A stretch of DNA of 64,000 nucleotides from HK1 sp965204915. GTDB lineage: Bacteria > Pseudomonadota > Gammaproteobacteria > HK1. Position 1 is the stretch's first letter. Each line of letters starts with the position of its first letter. Location of the stretch: assembly GCA_965204915.1 (NCBI GenBank), contig OZ242023.1, forward strand, positions 5,208,001 through 5,272,000, written 5' to 3'. Under the pieces are notes generated by a model that saw only the letters and a list, made by a program, of their open reading frames with translations, ran no database searches and was not told where the DNA came from. Below are positions 43,517 to 52,770 of the stretch, in pieces. Position numbers and translations under genes: made by a program.

Positions 43517-44479
43517 TCACAGCGCATTCGGGCACGGTCGACCCGCGAAGAAGGCATCGAGGTTGTCCAGGCAGCAGTACCCCATCGCATCGCGGGTCTC
43601 CAGGCTCGCGCTGCCGATGTGGGGGAGCAGGAAGGTGTTGTCGAGGTCGCGATAGCGGGGGTCGAGGTTCGGCTCCCCCGCGAACACGTCGAGACCGGCT
43701 GCCGCCACCTTGCCGGATTGCAGGGCGTCGATGAGGGCATCGTCGTCGACGAGGTCCCCGCGGGCGGTGTTGACCACCACCGCACCGTCGGGAAGGAGCG
43801 CGATGCGCCCGGCGTCGAGGAAGCGGCGCGTCTCCGGAGACGATGGCGCGTTGAGGGACAGGAAGTCGCTCACCGCGAGCAGCGATTCCGGGGTGTCGTG
43901 CCAGACCGCGCCGTCTTCGAGTGCGGGCGCGAGGCGGCGCCGGTTGCAGTAGTGGATCTCCATGTCGAATCCGCGTGCGCGCCGCGCCACCGCCCGCCCG
44001 ATCCGGCCCATCCCGAAGATCCCGAGGCGCTTGCCCGTGACGTGCACGCCGAGCAGCATGGTGGAGTACCAGCCCGCCCATTCGCCGGCCCGCACCATGC
44101 GGTCGCCCTCCGCGCCGCGCCGGGCCGCGCCGAGCAGGCAGAGCATCGCGACGTCGGCGGTGGCGTCGTTCAGGACGTCGGGGGTGTTGGTCACCACGAT
44201 GCCGCGCGCCCTTGCCGCCTCCACCGCGACGTGCTCGTAGCCGACCGAGTACGTGGCGATGATCCGGACGCTTTCCGGAAGCCGCTCGACGACCCCGGCG
44301 GTCATCGGGTCGCCCCCCGCGCACAAGATCCCGTCCCGGCTCTCGCTGCCGGCCACGAGATCCTCTGCCGAGTAGAGCCGGTCCTCCGGATTGAGGGTCG
44401 CGTCGTAGTCGCGGACGAGCCGCGCCTCGACGTTGGGCGGCAGGCGGCGGGTACAGAGAATTCTGGGCTTGCCAAGCAT
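43517..44479 (-). CDS. D-2-hydroxyacid dehydrogenase (glyoxylate/2-ketogluconate reductase-like)
   Basis: The 320-residue NAD(P) enzyme has Rossmann motif LGIFGMGRIGRAVARRA, catalytic Arg in VVVNTARGDLVDDDAL, Glu in DVFAGEPNLDP and His in TFLLPHIGSASLETRDAM. It interconverts 2-hydroxy and 2-keto acids. ATG 44479 gives the normal MLGKPRILCTRRL start; the longer frame to 44578 is unlikely. It converges with the dehydratase (13-base gap) and may act on the same pool of sugar-derived acids. Confidence 0.92.
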   Translation of the reverse strand: MLGKPRILCTRRLPPNVEARLVRDYDATLNPEDRLYSAEDLVAGSESRDGILCAGGDPMTAGVVERLPESVRIIATYSVGYEHVAVEAARARGIVVTNTPDVLNDATADVAMLCLLGAARRGAEGDRMVRAGEWAGWYSTMLLGVHVTGKRLGIFGMGRIGRAVARRARGFDMEIHYCNRRRLAPALEDGAVWHDTPESLLAVSDFLSLNAPSSPETRRFLDAGRIALLPDGAVVVNTARGDLVDDDALIDALQSGKVAAAGLDVFAGEPNLDPRYRDLDNTFLLPHIGSASLETRDAMGYCCLDNLDAFFAGRPCPNAL

Positions 44480-44606
44480 GTTATCGTGCTCCCGGAGTCG
44501 CATCGCCCGGAGCCGTATCCTCCAAGGTTCGTCTCCCTTGTAGCAGAATCGTCGGCTTTTTGCGCACCGGAACGCCAAGGTTGCTCATGAGTCCCCAAGG
44601 TTGCTC

Positions 44607-45986
44607 ATGATTCCATTGCCGCCAACGACGAACGCCGGCCGGGCGGCGGCGTCCGAGGGCCCTCACGTCGTGGTGATCGGCGCGGGCTTCTGCGGCTTGG
44701 CGGCAGCCTGGGAGCTGTCCCGGCGCGGCATCCGCACCACGGTGCTCGAAGCCGACGCCTCGGTCGGCGGGCTCGCGGGCAGCTTCACCGTGGGCGGCAC
44801 GCGGCTCGAGAAGTTCTACCACCACTGGTTCACCCACGATGACCACATCATGCGGCTCGTCGAGGAGCTGGGCCAGTCCGACCGGGTGCTGCTGCGCCCC
44901 ACCCGGACCGGCATGTACTACGCCCACGACTTCTTCAAGCTCTCCACCCCTGCCGATCTGCTGCGCTTCTCGCCCTTGCCGTTCCTGAGCCGCCTGCGGC
45001 TCGGTCTTCTTGCGCTACGTGCGCGCCGGGTGCGGGACTGGCGCCACCTCGAGGACCGCACCGCCGCCGATTGGTTGCGGGAGATGTGCGGCGAGCACGT
45101 GTACCGGGTGGTGTGGGAGCCGCTGTTGCGGGGGAAGTTCGGCGATCTGGCGGAGGAGGTGGCCGCGGTCTGGTTCTGGAACAAGCTCAAGCTGCGGGGC
45201 GGCACTCGCGGCAGGGGCGGGGAGGAGCGGCTCGCCTACTACCGGGGGGGGTTCGCCGCGCTGGCCGAGACGCTGACCGGCGCCATTCGTGCGCAAGGCG
45301 GTGAGGTGAGAACCGGCGTTCCGGCCACCGGGTTGCGAGTGGAGGCGGATCGGGTGACGGGTGTGGCGACCCCGGAGGGCGCCGTCGCCGCCGACGCCGT
45401 GATCGCGACGCCTGCCCTGCCGATCGTCGCCGATCTGGTGGAGCCGCACGTGCCGGGCGAGTACGTCGAGCGGCTGCGGCACATCCGGTACCTCGCCAAC
45501 GTCTGCGTCGTTCTGGAGCTGGACCGCGGCCTCTCGGATCTCTACTGGCTGAACGTCAACGATCCCGGCTTTCCCTTCGTGGGGGTGATCGAGCACACCA
45601 ACTTCGAGCCCGCGTCCACCTACGCCGGCCGGCACGTCGTGTATCTGTCCCGGTACCTGCCCGAGAGCGATCCCTTCTACCGGATGGCGGACGAGGCGGC
45701 GGCGGAGCTCACCCTCGATCACCTGCGCCGGATGTTCCCGGACCTGACCCCCGACCGGGTCCTGGCCACCCACGTCTGGCGCGCACCCTACGCGCAGCCG
45801 GTGGTGGATTGCGGATACCGCCGGTGGATCCCCGATACGCGGACGCCGCTTGCGAACCTGTTGCTGGCGACCATGGCCCAGGTCTACCCGGAAGACCGGG
45901 GTACGAACCATGCCGTTCGACAGGGGCGTGAGGCCGCCCGTGTCCTTTCGAACGACGACCGGTTCGTCACCAGTGGGGCTGCGTAA
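44607..45986 (+). CDS. FAD-dependent amine oxidase/protoporphyrinogen oxidase-like protein
   Basis: The 459-residue flavoprotein has the dinucleotide motif VVVIGAGFCGLAAAWELSRR (residues ~20-39), the GG doublet SVGGLAGSF and a C-terminal FAD segment LLLATMAQVYPEDRGTNHAV. It resembles HemY/amine oxidase-like proteins found in glycan or lipid pathways. ATG 44607 lies in the second of two direct copies of CCAAGGTTGCTCATGA (44575 and 44595); the first copy opens a 7-codon ORF ending in the second. The substrate is unknown. Confidence 0.82.
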   Translation: MIPLPPTTNAGRAAASEGPHVVVIGAGFCGLAAAWELSRRGIRTTVLEADASVGGLAGSFTVGGTRLEKFYHHWFTHDDHIMRLVEELGQSDRVLLRPTRTGMYYAHDFFKLSTPADLLRFSPLPFLSRLRLGLLALRARRVRDWRHLEDRTAADWLREMCGEHVYRVVWEPLLRGKFGDLAEEVAAVWFWNKLKLRGGTRGRGGEERLAYYRGGFAALAETLTGAIRAQGGEVRTGVPATGLRVEADRVTGVATPEGAVAADAVIATPALPIVADLVEPHVPGEYVERLRHIRYLANVCVVLELDRGLSDLYWLNVNDPGFPFVGVIEHTNFEPASTYAGRHVVYLSRYLPESDPFYRMADEAAAELTLDHLRRMFPDLTPDRVLATHVWRAPYAQPVVDCGYRRWIPDTRTPLANLLLATMAQVYPEDRGTNHAVRQGREAARVLSNDDRFVTSGAA

Positions 45987-46060
45987 TGGTCAGGGGTCCA
46001 CGAAATCGGGGCAGCTCCACCCACGGATCCCGCTGACGAGGCACCCATGATTCTGATTCA

Positions 46061-46232
46061 AACTCAAGTTTCGGGATTCGCTGACCGAAATGGATTCCCG
46101 CTTTCGCGGGAATGACGGCCAGACGGCCACGGCCAGCGTAAAAGTAACGTGTCTCGCTGAAATGACGTCATTCCCGCGAAAGCGGGAATCCATCGCCTGA
46201 TTCAAGGTATTTTGAATCCCGAAACTTGAGTT
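46061..46232. mobile_element. MITE-like element, copy 2 (core orientation B)
   Basis: It has the same outer repeats as copy 1 (AACTCAAGTTTCGGGATT / AATCCCGAAACTTGAGTT) and the same 27-base inner repeats (46090-46116, 46167-46193). The 50-base core (GGCCAGAC... CTGAAATGAC) matches the reverse complement of copy 1's core, with a small extra segment. It occupies the place downstream of tRNA-Gln where prs is expected. Confidence 0.9.
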
Positions 46233-46403
46233 CAAAGACAATACGCCATGATTGATTGCTCTGGCTTTGCCGGGACAGCAGTGAGGAGCATCGGAAAGTC
46301 GCATGGTGAATAATCAAGTTGCGAGAGGAGGAAACATCGCCGGGGTCGGCTCGAGAAGTGCGTGATTCTTCGAGGGTGTACGGGAACCTCGGTTCGATTG
46401 GGT

Positions 46404-46478
46404 TGGCTGGGGCGCCAGGATTCGAACCTGGGAATGCGGGAGTCAAAGTCCCGTGCCTTACCGCTTGGCTACACCCCA
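46404..46478 (-). tRNA. tRNA-Gln (anticodon TTG)
   Basis: Read on the minus strand, a complete cloverleaf: acceptor TGGGGTG/CGCCCCA, discriminator G and encoded CCA; D-arm AGCCAAGCGGTAAGGC; anticodon loop CTTTGAC (TTG at 34-36, reading CAA); T-arm with GGTTCGAATCC. It is downstream of ispE in the conserved gammaproteobacterial order. Confidence 0.97.
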
Positions 46479-46538
46479 GTCGATTCGACCGGTCGAGCTT
46501 CACCTTCCACGCCACCGTTCGATCCGGAGCGCCGCCGC

Positions 46539-47459
46539 TCAATCGGCGCGGGCGAGCAGCGGAGATCGATTCAGCCCCCTCGCCACCAGACCGCGCCATG
46601 GCGCCGGTACCGAGCCCGCGACCTCGGCGGCCCGCTCCCGGGTGTCGAACGGTGCGAACACCGTGGCGCCGGTGCCGGTCAGCCTCGCCCGGGAGTGCCG
46701 CGAGAGCCAGTCGAGCGCATCGCCCACCGCCGGGTACATCTCCCTGACCACGGGCTCGCAGTCGTTGCGAGCCGCATCCAGGAAGCGCGTGATCGGGATC
46801 GGCGATTCCGGCGCTTCGAGCCCGCCTCGAAGCAGGCGCTCCATTGTGGTTCCGGGGGTATTTCGTGTCAACGCGGGCGCGCGGAAGACGCGGGCGGTGG
46901 AGACCGCGAAGGGGAGCGCGATCAGTACGTACCAGGGCTGCTCCAGGACGATGGGAGCCAGGCGATCGCCCACGCCCTCCGCCCATGCCGCGAGGCCGTG
47001 GACGAATACCGGCACGTCCGCGCCCAGCCTCGCCGCCAGCGCGGCCAGCCGATCCGCATCCAGGCCGAGTCCCCACAGGCGATCCAGACCGACGAGCGTC
47101 GCCGCCGCGTCGCTGCTCCCGCCGCCGAGCCCGCCACCGGGCGGGATCCGCTTCTCGACGCCCACGTCCACGCCCTCACCGATCCCGCACTCCTTGCGCA
47201 GAAGCAGCGCGGCCCGAATGACGAGATCCTCCGCCTCGGCCACTCCGGGGATCGGGATGGTGCGGCGCACGAGCCGGTCGGCCCGGCGCACGATGCGTAC
47301 CCGATCCGCGAGGTCGATGAACTGGAAGACGGTCTGAAGCTCGTGGTAGCCGTCCGGCCGCCGCCCGACGACGTGCAGGAACAGGTTGAGCTTCGCGGGG
47401 GCGGGCAGCTCGATCGCATGGCCGCACCATCGCCTGCCCTCCGCCCGCCGGCCGTTCAC
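46539..47459 (-). CDS. ispE: 4-diphosphocytidyl-2-C-methyl-D-erythritol kinase
   Basis: A GHMP kinase of about 306 residues in the MEP isoprenoid pathway: APAKLNLFLHVVGRRPDGYH (substrate site), ATP loop PPGGGLGGGSSDAAATL and C-terminal ARLTGTGATVFAPFD. The family start is at ELPAPAKLN with no in-frame ATG nearby; GTG 47459 is chosen, while ATG 47561 would overlap lolB. The upstream spacer has duplicated words (CCGCCGGCCGTTCAC twice and a 23-bp tandem repeat), so the natural start may have been altered. Confidence 0.9.
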   Translation of the reverse strand: MNGRRAEGRRWCGHAIELPAPAKLNLFLHVVGRRPDGYHELQTVFQFIDLADRVRIVRRADRLVRRTIPIPGVAEAEDLVIRAALLLRKECGIGEGVDVGVEKRIPPGGGLGGGSSDAAATLVGLDRLWGLGLDADRLAALAARLGADVPVFVHGLAAWAEGVGDRLAPIVLEQPWYVLIALPFAVSTARVFRAPALTRNTPGTTMERLLRGGLEAPESPIPITRFLDAARNDCEPVVREMYPAVGDALDWLSRHSRARLTGTGATVFAPFDTRERAAEVAGSVPAPWRGLVARGLNRSPLLARAD

Positions 47460-47547
47460 GTGGCACGGTCCCGCGGCTCGGCGCGAGCCGATGCGGGCGC
47501 CATCGCCCGTTCGATGCGGGCGCCATCGCCCGTTGCCCGCCGGCCGT

Positions 47548-48189
47548 TCACACCGGATCACGCTCCGCCGTCCATCGCCGGACGACCACCGTCGCCTCGA
47601 TCGACTCGTTCGAGAACCGGATCCGCCCGGGCAACGCGAGATCGTCGAGAGCCCCGTACCGCTCGTAGATCACCGTCCACCCGGCCTGCTCCAGACGGGC
47701 AAGGCGTCCCTGGCCGTCGAGCTCCAGCTTCGACACGGCGCCATCGGGTGCGGGCGCCCCGACGATCCAGTACCGCAACCCCGCGAGCGGCACGGACCAG
47801 CCGACCTCACGTTCGAGAAGCGCCTCCGGCGATTCGGCCCGGACGCGGCGGCCGTCGGCGAACCGGACCTCCACCCCGGTGTCCGACCCTTCGATCTCGA
47901 ACAGTCCGACCCCGAGCGGGCCGGTGAACCGTACGAGATGGGAGTCGCGCGCCTGGCGCCATCTCATGCCGACCCGTGAAACGTCGCCGCCCGAGCGCAA
48001 GGCCAGGGCGCCCTGCATGGTCCAGTCCCGGAAGAGGGACAGCGCGCGGACGTGGGCTTGCCACGTCGTGCCGGATTCGGATGAAGCGCGTTCGGACGGG
48101 AAGAGTTCCGGCAGGATCCCGCATCCGGCGAGCAACACGGTGCCCGCCGCAAGCCACCACACCGGCGCCGCACGCACCGCCCGCTTCAC
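47548..48189 (-). CDS. lolB: Outer-membrane lipoprotein receptor LolB
   Basis: A 213-residue lipoprotein: GTG 48189, a signal ending in lipobox TVLLAGC, then FRDWTMQGALALRSGGDVSR... FTGPLGVGLFEIEGSD and VPLAGLRYWIVGAPAP, characteristic of LolB. It accepts lipoproteins from LolA and inserts them in the outer membrane. It precedes ispE. Confidence 0.88.
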   Translation of the reverse strand: MKRAVRAAPVWWLAAGTVLLAGCGILPELFPSERASSESGTTWQAHVRALSLFRDWTMQGALALRSGGDVSRVGMRWRQARDSHLVRFTGPLGVGLFEIEGSDTGVEVRFADGRRVRAESPEALLEREVGWSVPLAGLRYWIVGAPAPDGAVSKLELDGQGRLARLEQAGWTVIYERYGALDDLALPGRIRFSNESIEATVVVRRWTAERDPV

Positions 48190-48287
48190 CCCCTGCGGGC
48201 GGGAGCCGGCACGCTGAAACGATCTCCGCCGAGGCTCGCGATCGATCCGCGCGGACGGCTCGCATCCAGGCTGCACGGGGCGGGGCG

Positions 48288-50072
48288 TCAAAGCCCGAAG
48301 CGCTCGATCACGTCGAGCAGGCGTTCGTCGTCCGGGGCCGTCTCCAGCGCGGTGCTCCAGACCGCGCGGGCCTCGTCCTCGTTCCCCAACACCCAGAGCA
48401 CTTCGCCGAGGTGGGCCGCGATCTCGGGGTCGGGGTTGATCGACATCGCCCGCCGGAGCTGGACGAGCGCCTCCTCGTGCCGTCCCATGCGGTGGAGGAC
48501 CCACCCCAGGGAGTCGATGATGTAGTGGTCGTCGGGCTTGAGATCGATCGCGCGCTTGATGAGCGCATAGGCTTCTTCGTAGCGATCGGTGCGATCGGCG
48601 AGGGTGTATCCCAGGGCGTTGAGGGCGTCGGCGTTGTCCGGCTCGCGCGAGATGATGTCGCGCATGTCTCGCTCGAGGAGGTCCAGCCGATCCATCTTCA
48701 CCGCGAGCATCCCGCGCGCATAGAGGAGGTCCGAATTTCCGGGGAGCTCTTCGAGCGCCGCATCGTAGACCGCCATCGCTTCGTGGTAGCGTTCCGCCCG
48801 GGTGAGCAACCCCGCCTCGGCGCTGTAGATGCGTACCGTCTCCTGGACGCTCTCGCTTCGCACTGCGTGCAGATGACGCCGCGCCACTTCCAGGCCGCCG
48901 CTCTCCGCGAGCAGCACCGCGACCCTGATCTGCGCGTTCAACCGATGCTCGCCACGCCGGACGCGCCGGTACGACGCGATCGCATCCTCCGGACGCTGCT
49001 CGGACTCCGCGATCCGGGCGAGGTAGTAGTACGCCGCGTCGCGCCGCGAGCTGCTGCCCACCAGCCTCTCGAACTGCCGGGTCGCCTCGTCGAGCCGATC
49101 CGTCTGCACCAGCAGCAGCCCGAGCGCGTAGCGGGCCTCATCGTTCCCGGGCTCCTCCGCCACCAGCCGCTCGAACTCGGCGCGCGCCTGCTCGTAGCGC
49201 CTCGTGTCCACGAGCAGGCGCGCATAGGTCATGCGGACCATGCTCGAATCGGGGACGCGCTCGATGAACTCCTCGAGCGTGCGGAGCGCTCCTTCGACGT
49301 CGTTCGCGTGCTGCCGTACGCGCGCCCGCAGGATCGCCGTCCGTGCATCGCCGGGATCGAGCTCGTACGCGCGCTCGATGGCCGCCGACGCCTCCTCGAT
49401 CCGGCCGGCCCGAACGAAGAGCCGGGCAAGCGCAAGCTGCGCCATCGCGTCCTCCTCGTGCCCGCGGACGAGCCGTTCCATCGCGGCGGAGGCCGCCTCC
49501 TGGTCCTGCTCCCCCGCAAGGAGCTCGGCGGCGCGTCGAAACCCTGCGCCCGGAGGGTCGATCAGCGTGCGCACGATCTCTTCGAGGTGGGCGACCGCCC
49601 CGTCGACGTCGCCGGTCCGAATCAGCAGGGAGGCAAGCACCTGCCTCGCCTCGACGTTCGAGGGATCGGCTTCACTCCACAGACGCGCCGCCTCGAGGGC
49701 CTTCTCTTCATTGCGCGCGAACACCGCGAGCTTGGCCGCCCGCGCCGCGACCCCCGCGTCCCGGGTTTCCCTGGCGACGTCCAGATAGCTGTCGAGCGAG
49801 AGCGACGTTTCGCCGCGATAGCCGGCGAACTCTCCGACCAGCAGCTTGTAGAAGACCTCCTCGGTTAGCCCGGAGTCTCGAGGGTGGGCGGCGCCGGGGC
49901 GGTCCGTGTCGATCGCGGCCGCTGCGGACGTCTCCGGGCCGGTGGCGGTGCATCCGGTGAGCGCGCCCGCGGTGAGCGCGGCAGCAAGCGCGAACGCTCC
50001 GAGCCGCGGCCCGGCCGCCGCGCACGACCCCCTGCCCTCTCGGGGACAATCCTGCGACGGAGCCATGGTCAT
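48288..50072 (-). CDS. TPR-repeat lipoprotein
   Basis: The 594-residue protein has a signal peptide and lipobox-like LTAGALTGC, then about 12-14 tetratricopeptide repeats (for example ARYALGLLLVQTDRLDEATR, DALNALGYTLADRTDRYEEA, DSLGWVLHRMGRHEEALVQL). This is the conserved TPR gene found next to lolB and hemA in gammaproteobacteria, likely periplasmic and outer-membrane-anchored. It is divergent from hemA. Confidence 0.88.
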   Translation of the reverse strand: MTMAPSQDCPREGRGSCAAAGPRLGAFALAAALTAGALTGCTATGPETSAAAAIDTDRPGAAHPRDSGLTEEVFYKLLVGEFAGYRGETSLSLDSYLDVARETRDAGVAARAAKLAVFARNEEKALEAARLWSEADPSNVEARQVLASLLIRTGDVDGAVAHLEEIVRTLIDPPGAGFRRAAELLAGEQDQEAASAAMERLVRGHEEDAMAQLALARLFVRAGRIEEASAAIERAYELDPGDARTAILRARVRQHANDVEGALRTLEEFIERVPDSSMVRMTYARLLVDTRRYEQARAEFERLVAEEPGNDEARYALGLLLVQTDRLDEATRQFERLVGSSSRRDAAYYYLARIAESEQRPEDAIASYRRVRRGEHRLNAQIRVAVLLAESGGLEVARRHLHAVRSESVQETVRIYSAEAGLLTRAERYHEAMAVYDAALEELPGNSDLLYARGMLAVKMDRLDLLERDMRDIISREPDNADALNALGYTLADRTDRYEEAYALIKRAIDLKPDDHYIIDSLGWVLHRMGRHEEALVQLRRAMSINPDPEIAAHLGEVLWVLGNEDEARAVWSTALETAPDDERLLDVIERFGL

Positions 50073-50225
50073 CGGAGGCCCTCGGGGCGGCTTGTTCGCA
50101 CCTTCCGGTGTCGCCGGTACAATGCGCCCTCCACTATACTTCATGCCGGGATTCAGGCAATCGACGCGACGCCGGTCGAGCCGCGCCGACTGCGGTGCTT
50201 CACTTGATGCATCCCGCGAACCGTC
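50073..50225. promoter_or_regulatory. Divergent promoter region between TPR gene and hemA
   Basis: The 153-base gap must drive both directions. TACAAT (~50119) and TATACT (~50140) are candidate -10 boxes toward hemA, but no well-spaced -35 was found. Confidence 0.3.
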
Positions 50226-51521
50226 ATGCCGATCGTCGCCCTTGGATTGAACCACACCACGGCTCCGCTCGACCTTCGCGAGCGGGCGAGCGTGGACGAC
50301 AAGGGGATGCCGTCGGCGCTCAGGTCGCTGTCCAACCTCCCCGGGGTGAGCGAAGCGGCCATCCTCTCGACCTGCAACCGCACCGATCTGTACTGCGGGA
50401 TGGGCGCCGGCCGGGATGCGCCCACCCGCTGGTTCGACGAGTTTCTCGGCATCGACCGCCGCGATCTCGCGAGCCATCTCTACGTGCACCGGGAGGACGC
50501 CGCCGTACGCCACGTCATGCGGGTCGCGAGCGGGCTCGATTCGATGGTGCTGGGCGAGCCGCAGATCCTCGGCCAGCTCAAGCAGGCGCATGGCCTTGCC
50601 CGGCGCGAGGGCTCCCTCGGGGTGGTGCTCGACAAGCTCTTCCAGCGTTCGTTCTCGGTTGCGAAGCGGGTGCGCACCGATACCGGCATCGGTACGGGCC
50701 CGGTCTCGGTGGCCTACGCCGCGGTGACCCTGGCCCACCGGATCTTCGGGGACCTCGATGCACGCACCGCGCTGCTCGTCGGCGCCGGCGACACGATCGA
50801 GCTCTGCGCGCGCCACCTCGCGTCGAGCCGCGTCGGGCGCATGGTGATCGCGAACCGGACCCAGGAGCATGCCCGCCGCATCGCGATTCCGCTCGGGGCG
50901 TACGCCATCTCGCTCGGCGAGGTGCCGCTCCATCTGGCCGAGGCGGACGTCGTCATCTCCTCGACGGGCAGCCGCGAGCCGATCATCTCCGTCGAGCAGA
51001 CGCGCGCCGCGGTGCGCCGGCGCCGGCGGCGCCCGATGTTCATGGCCGATCTCGCGGTCCCCCACGACATCGACCGCGAGGCCGGCACGCTCCCCGACGT
51101 GTACCTGTATACCGTGGACGATCTGGCGGACGTCATCGAGGAAGGCCGGCAACGGCGCGTCACGGCAGCGGGGGCGGCGGAAGGCATCATCGAGCAGCAG
51201 GTGGCGGAGTTCATGGCCTGGATGCGCGGACGCCGCGTGTCCTCGATCATCGTCCAGGTGCGGGAGTCGGCCGCCGGCGCCAGGGACGAAGTGCTTGCGA
51301 AGGCGCACCGCCGGCTGCAAGGCGGCGATCCGGCGGCCGAGGTCGTCGAGTACGTGGCCCGCACCCTGACCAACAAGCTGCTCCACGCGCCGAGCACCGG
51401 CATCCGCGAAGCGGGGGCGAACGACCGCCAGGACGTCGTGGAGGCGGCGAGGGTTCTCTTCGACGTGACCGGGGAGGATCACGCGACGGCTCGCGGGCCG
51501 GATTCCGAACGCTCGCAATGA
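50226..51521 (+). CDS. hemA: Glutamyl-tRNA reductase
   Basis: The 431-residue enzyme catalyses the first committed step of tetrapyrrole synthesis. It shows MPIVALGLNHTTAPLDLRER, the catalytic Cys in AILSTCNRTDLY (~50), GLDSMVLGEPQILGQLKQA, NADPH domain TALLVGAGDTIELCARHLA and the dimerisation helix region. It is co-directional with prfA (10-base gap), as in many proteobacteria. Confidence 0.96.
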   Translation: MPIVALGLNHTTAPLDLRERASVDDKGMPSALRSLSNLPGVSEAAILSTCNRTDLYCGMGAGRDAPTRWFDEFLGIDRRDLASHLYVHREDAAVRHVMRVASGLDSMVLGEPQILGQLKQAHGLARREGSLGVVLDKLFQRSFSVAKRVRTDTGIGTGPVSVAYAAVTLAHRIFGDLDARTALLVGAGDTIELCARHLASSRVGRMVIANRTQEHARRIAIPLGAYAISLGEVPLHLAEADVVISSTGSREPIISVEQTRAAVRRRRRRPMFMADLAVPHDIDREAGTLPDVYLYTVDDLADVIEEGRQRRVTAAGAAEGIIEQQVAEFMAWMRGRRVSSIIVQVRESAAGARDEVLAKAHRRLQGGDPAAEVVEYVARTLTNKLLHAPSTGIREAGANDRQDVVEAARVLFDVTGEDHATARGPDSERSQ

Positions 51522-51531
51522 GGTTTTCGCG

Positions 51532-52614
51532 ATGAATCCTTCACTGGCGGACAGGCTCGAAGGGCTGCGCGAGCGGTTCGTCGAGGTCGGCGCATTGCTC
51601 GCCGAGCCCGAGGTCGTCTCCGACCCGCCCCGGCTCCGGGCGCTCGCGAGGGAGCACGCCGAATTGAGCCCGATCGTCGAATGCTTCGTGCAATACAACC
51701 GGACGGTCGGCTCGATCGAGGACGCGCGCGCATTCCTCGCCGGGCCGGACCCGGATCTGCGCGTCCTCGCGCAGGAAGAGATCGAAGCGGCGGAGAGCCG
51801 GCGGGCGAGCCTGGAGGACGAGCTGAAGATCCTGCTGCTCCCCGCCGATCCGGCCGACGCGGGCAACGTGTACCTGGAGATACGGGCCGGCACCGGCGGC
51901 GACGAGGCCGCATTGTTCGCGGGCGATCTCCTCCGGATGTACCTGCGCTACGGCGAGCTCGCGGGCTGGAAGTCCGAGATCGTGAGCCGCAGCCCCGGCG
52001 AGCACGGAGGGTACAAGGAAGTCGTCGTCCGGATCGTGGGGCGCGGAGCGTACTCGCGGCTCAAGTTCGAATCCGGCGGCCACCGCGTACAAAGGGTGCC
52101 GGAGACCGAATCGCAGGGACGCATCCACACCTCCGCGTGCACGGTGGCGGTGCTGCCGGAGATGGACGAGGTGGATGACGTGGACGTCGCCCCCTCGGAT
52201 CTGAGGGTCGATACGTTCCGGTCGTCGGGAGCGGGAGGACAGCACTTGAACAAGACCGACTCCGCGATCCGGATCACCCATCTGCCGACGAACACGGTCG
52301 TCGAGTGCCAGGACGAGCGCTCGCAGCACAGGAACCGGTCGCGGGCCATGTCGTTGCTGAAAGCGCGCCTCCTCGCGGCGGAGCGCGCGCGCCGGGATTC
52401 GGAGCGAGCGGAGACCCGGCGGCTGCTCGTCGGCAGCGGGGACCGTTCGCAGCGTATCCGCACCTACAACTTTCCGCAGGGACGGGTGACGGACCACCGC
52501 ATCCACCTCACCCTCTACAAGCTGGGCGAGGTCATGGACGGTGGTGTCGGCGAGATCGTGGAGGCGCTGGTTCGGGAGGATCAGGCCGAGCAGCTTGCCG
52601 CGCTTGGTGCATGA
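51532..52614 (+). CDS. prfA: Peptide chain release factor 1
   Basis: The 360-residue factor has the stop-codon-reading region HRVQRVPETESQGRIHTSA (PxT-type motif) and the hydrolysis motif SSGAGGQHLNKTDSAIRITH (GGQ). It is complete. The usual partner prmC, which methylates the GGQ glutamine, is not downstream here. Confidence 0.96.
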   Translation: MNPSLADRLEGLRERFVEVGALLAEPEVVSDPPRLRALAREHAELSPIVECFVQYNRTVGSIEDARAFLAGPDPDLRVLAQEEIEAAESRRASLEDELKILLLPADPADAGNVYLEIRAGTGGDEAALFAGDLLRMYLRYGELAGWKSEIVSRSPGEHGGYKEVVVRIVGRGAYSRLKFESGGHRVQRVPETESQGRIHTSACTVAVLPEMDEVDDVDVAPSDLRVDTFRSSGAGGQHLNKTDSAIRITHLPTNTVVECQDERSQHRNRSRAMSLLKARLLAAERARRDSERAETRRLLVGSGDRSQRIRTYNFPQGRVTDHRIHLTLYKLGEVMDGGVGEIVEALVREDQAEQLAALGA

Positions 52615-52770
52615 CGTCCGGTGTTCGACGCTGAGCGAAGTACCCGCTCGCCCGTGCCGTTCCCCGGGATGGCCGGAAAGCGTCGATCGCGTCACTGCAC
52701 CCGGGAACGCGCCATTGCCGCGGCAGGGATGACGGGAATCGGGCGGATCGAGAGCTCCAGCGGAGGTGGG

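Noticed and set aside
50073..51893. Upstream extension of the TPR lipoprotein frame (to 51893)
   Set aside because: It runs antisense through hemA; the signal peptide and lipobox define the start near 50072.
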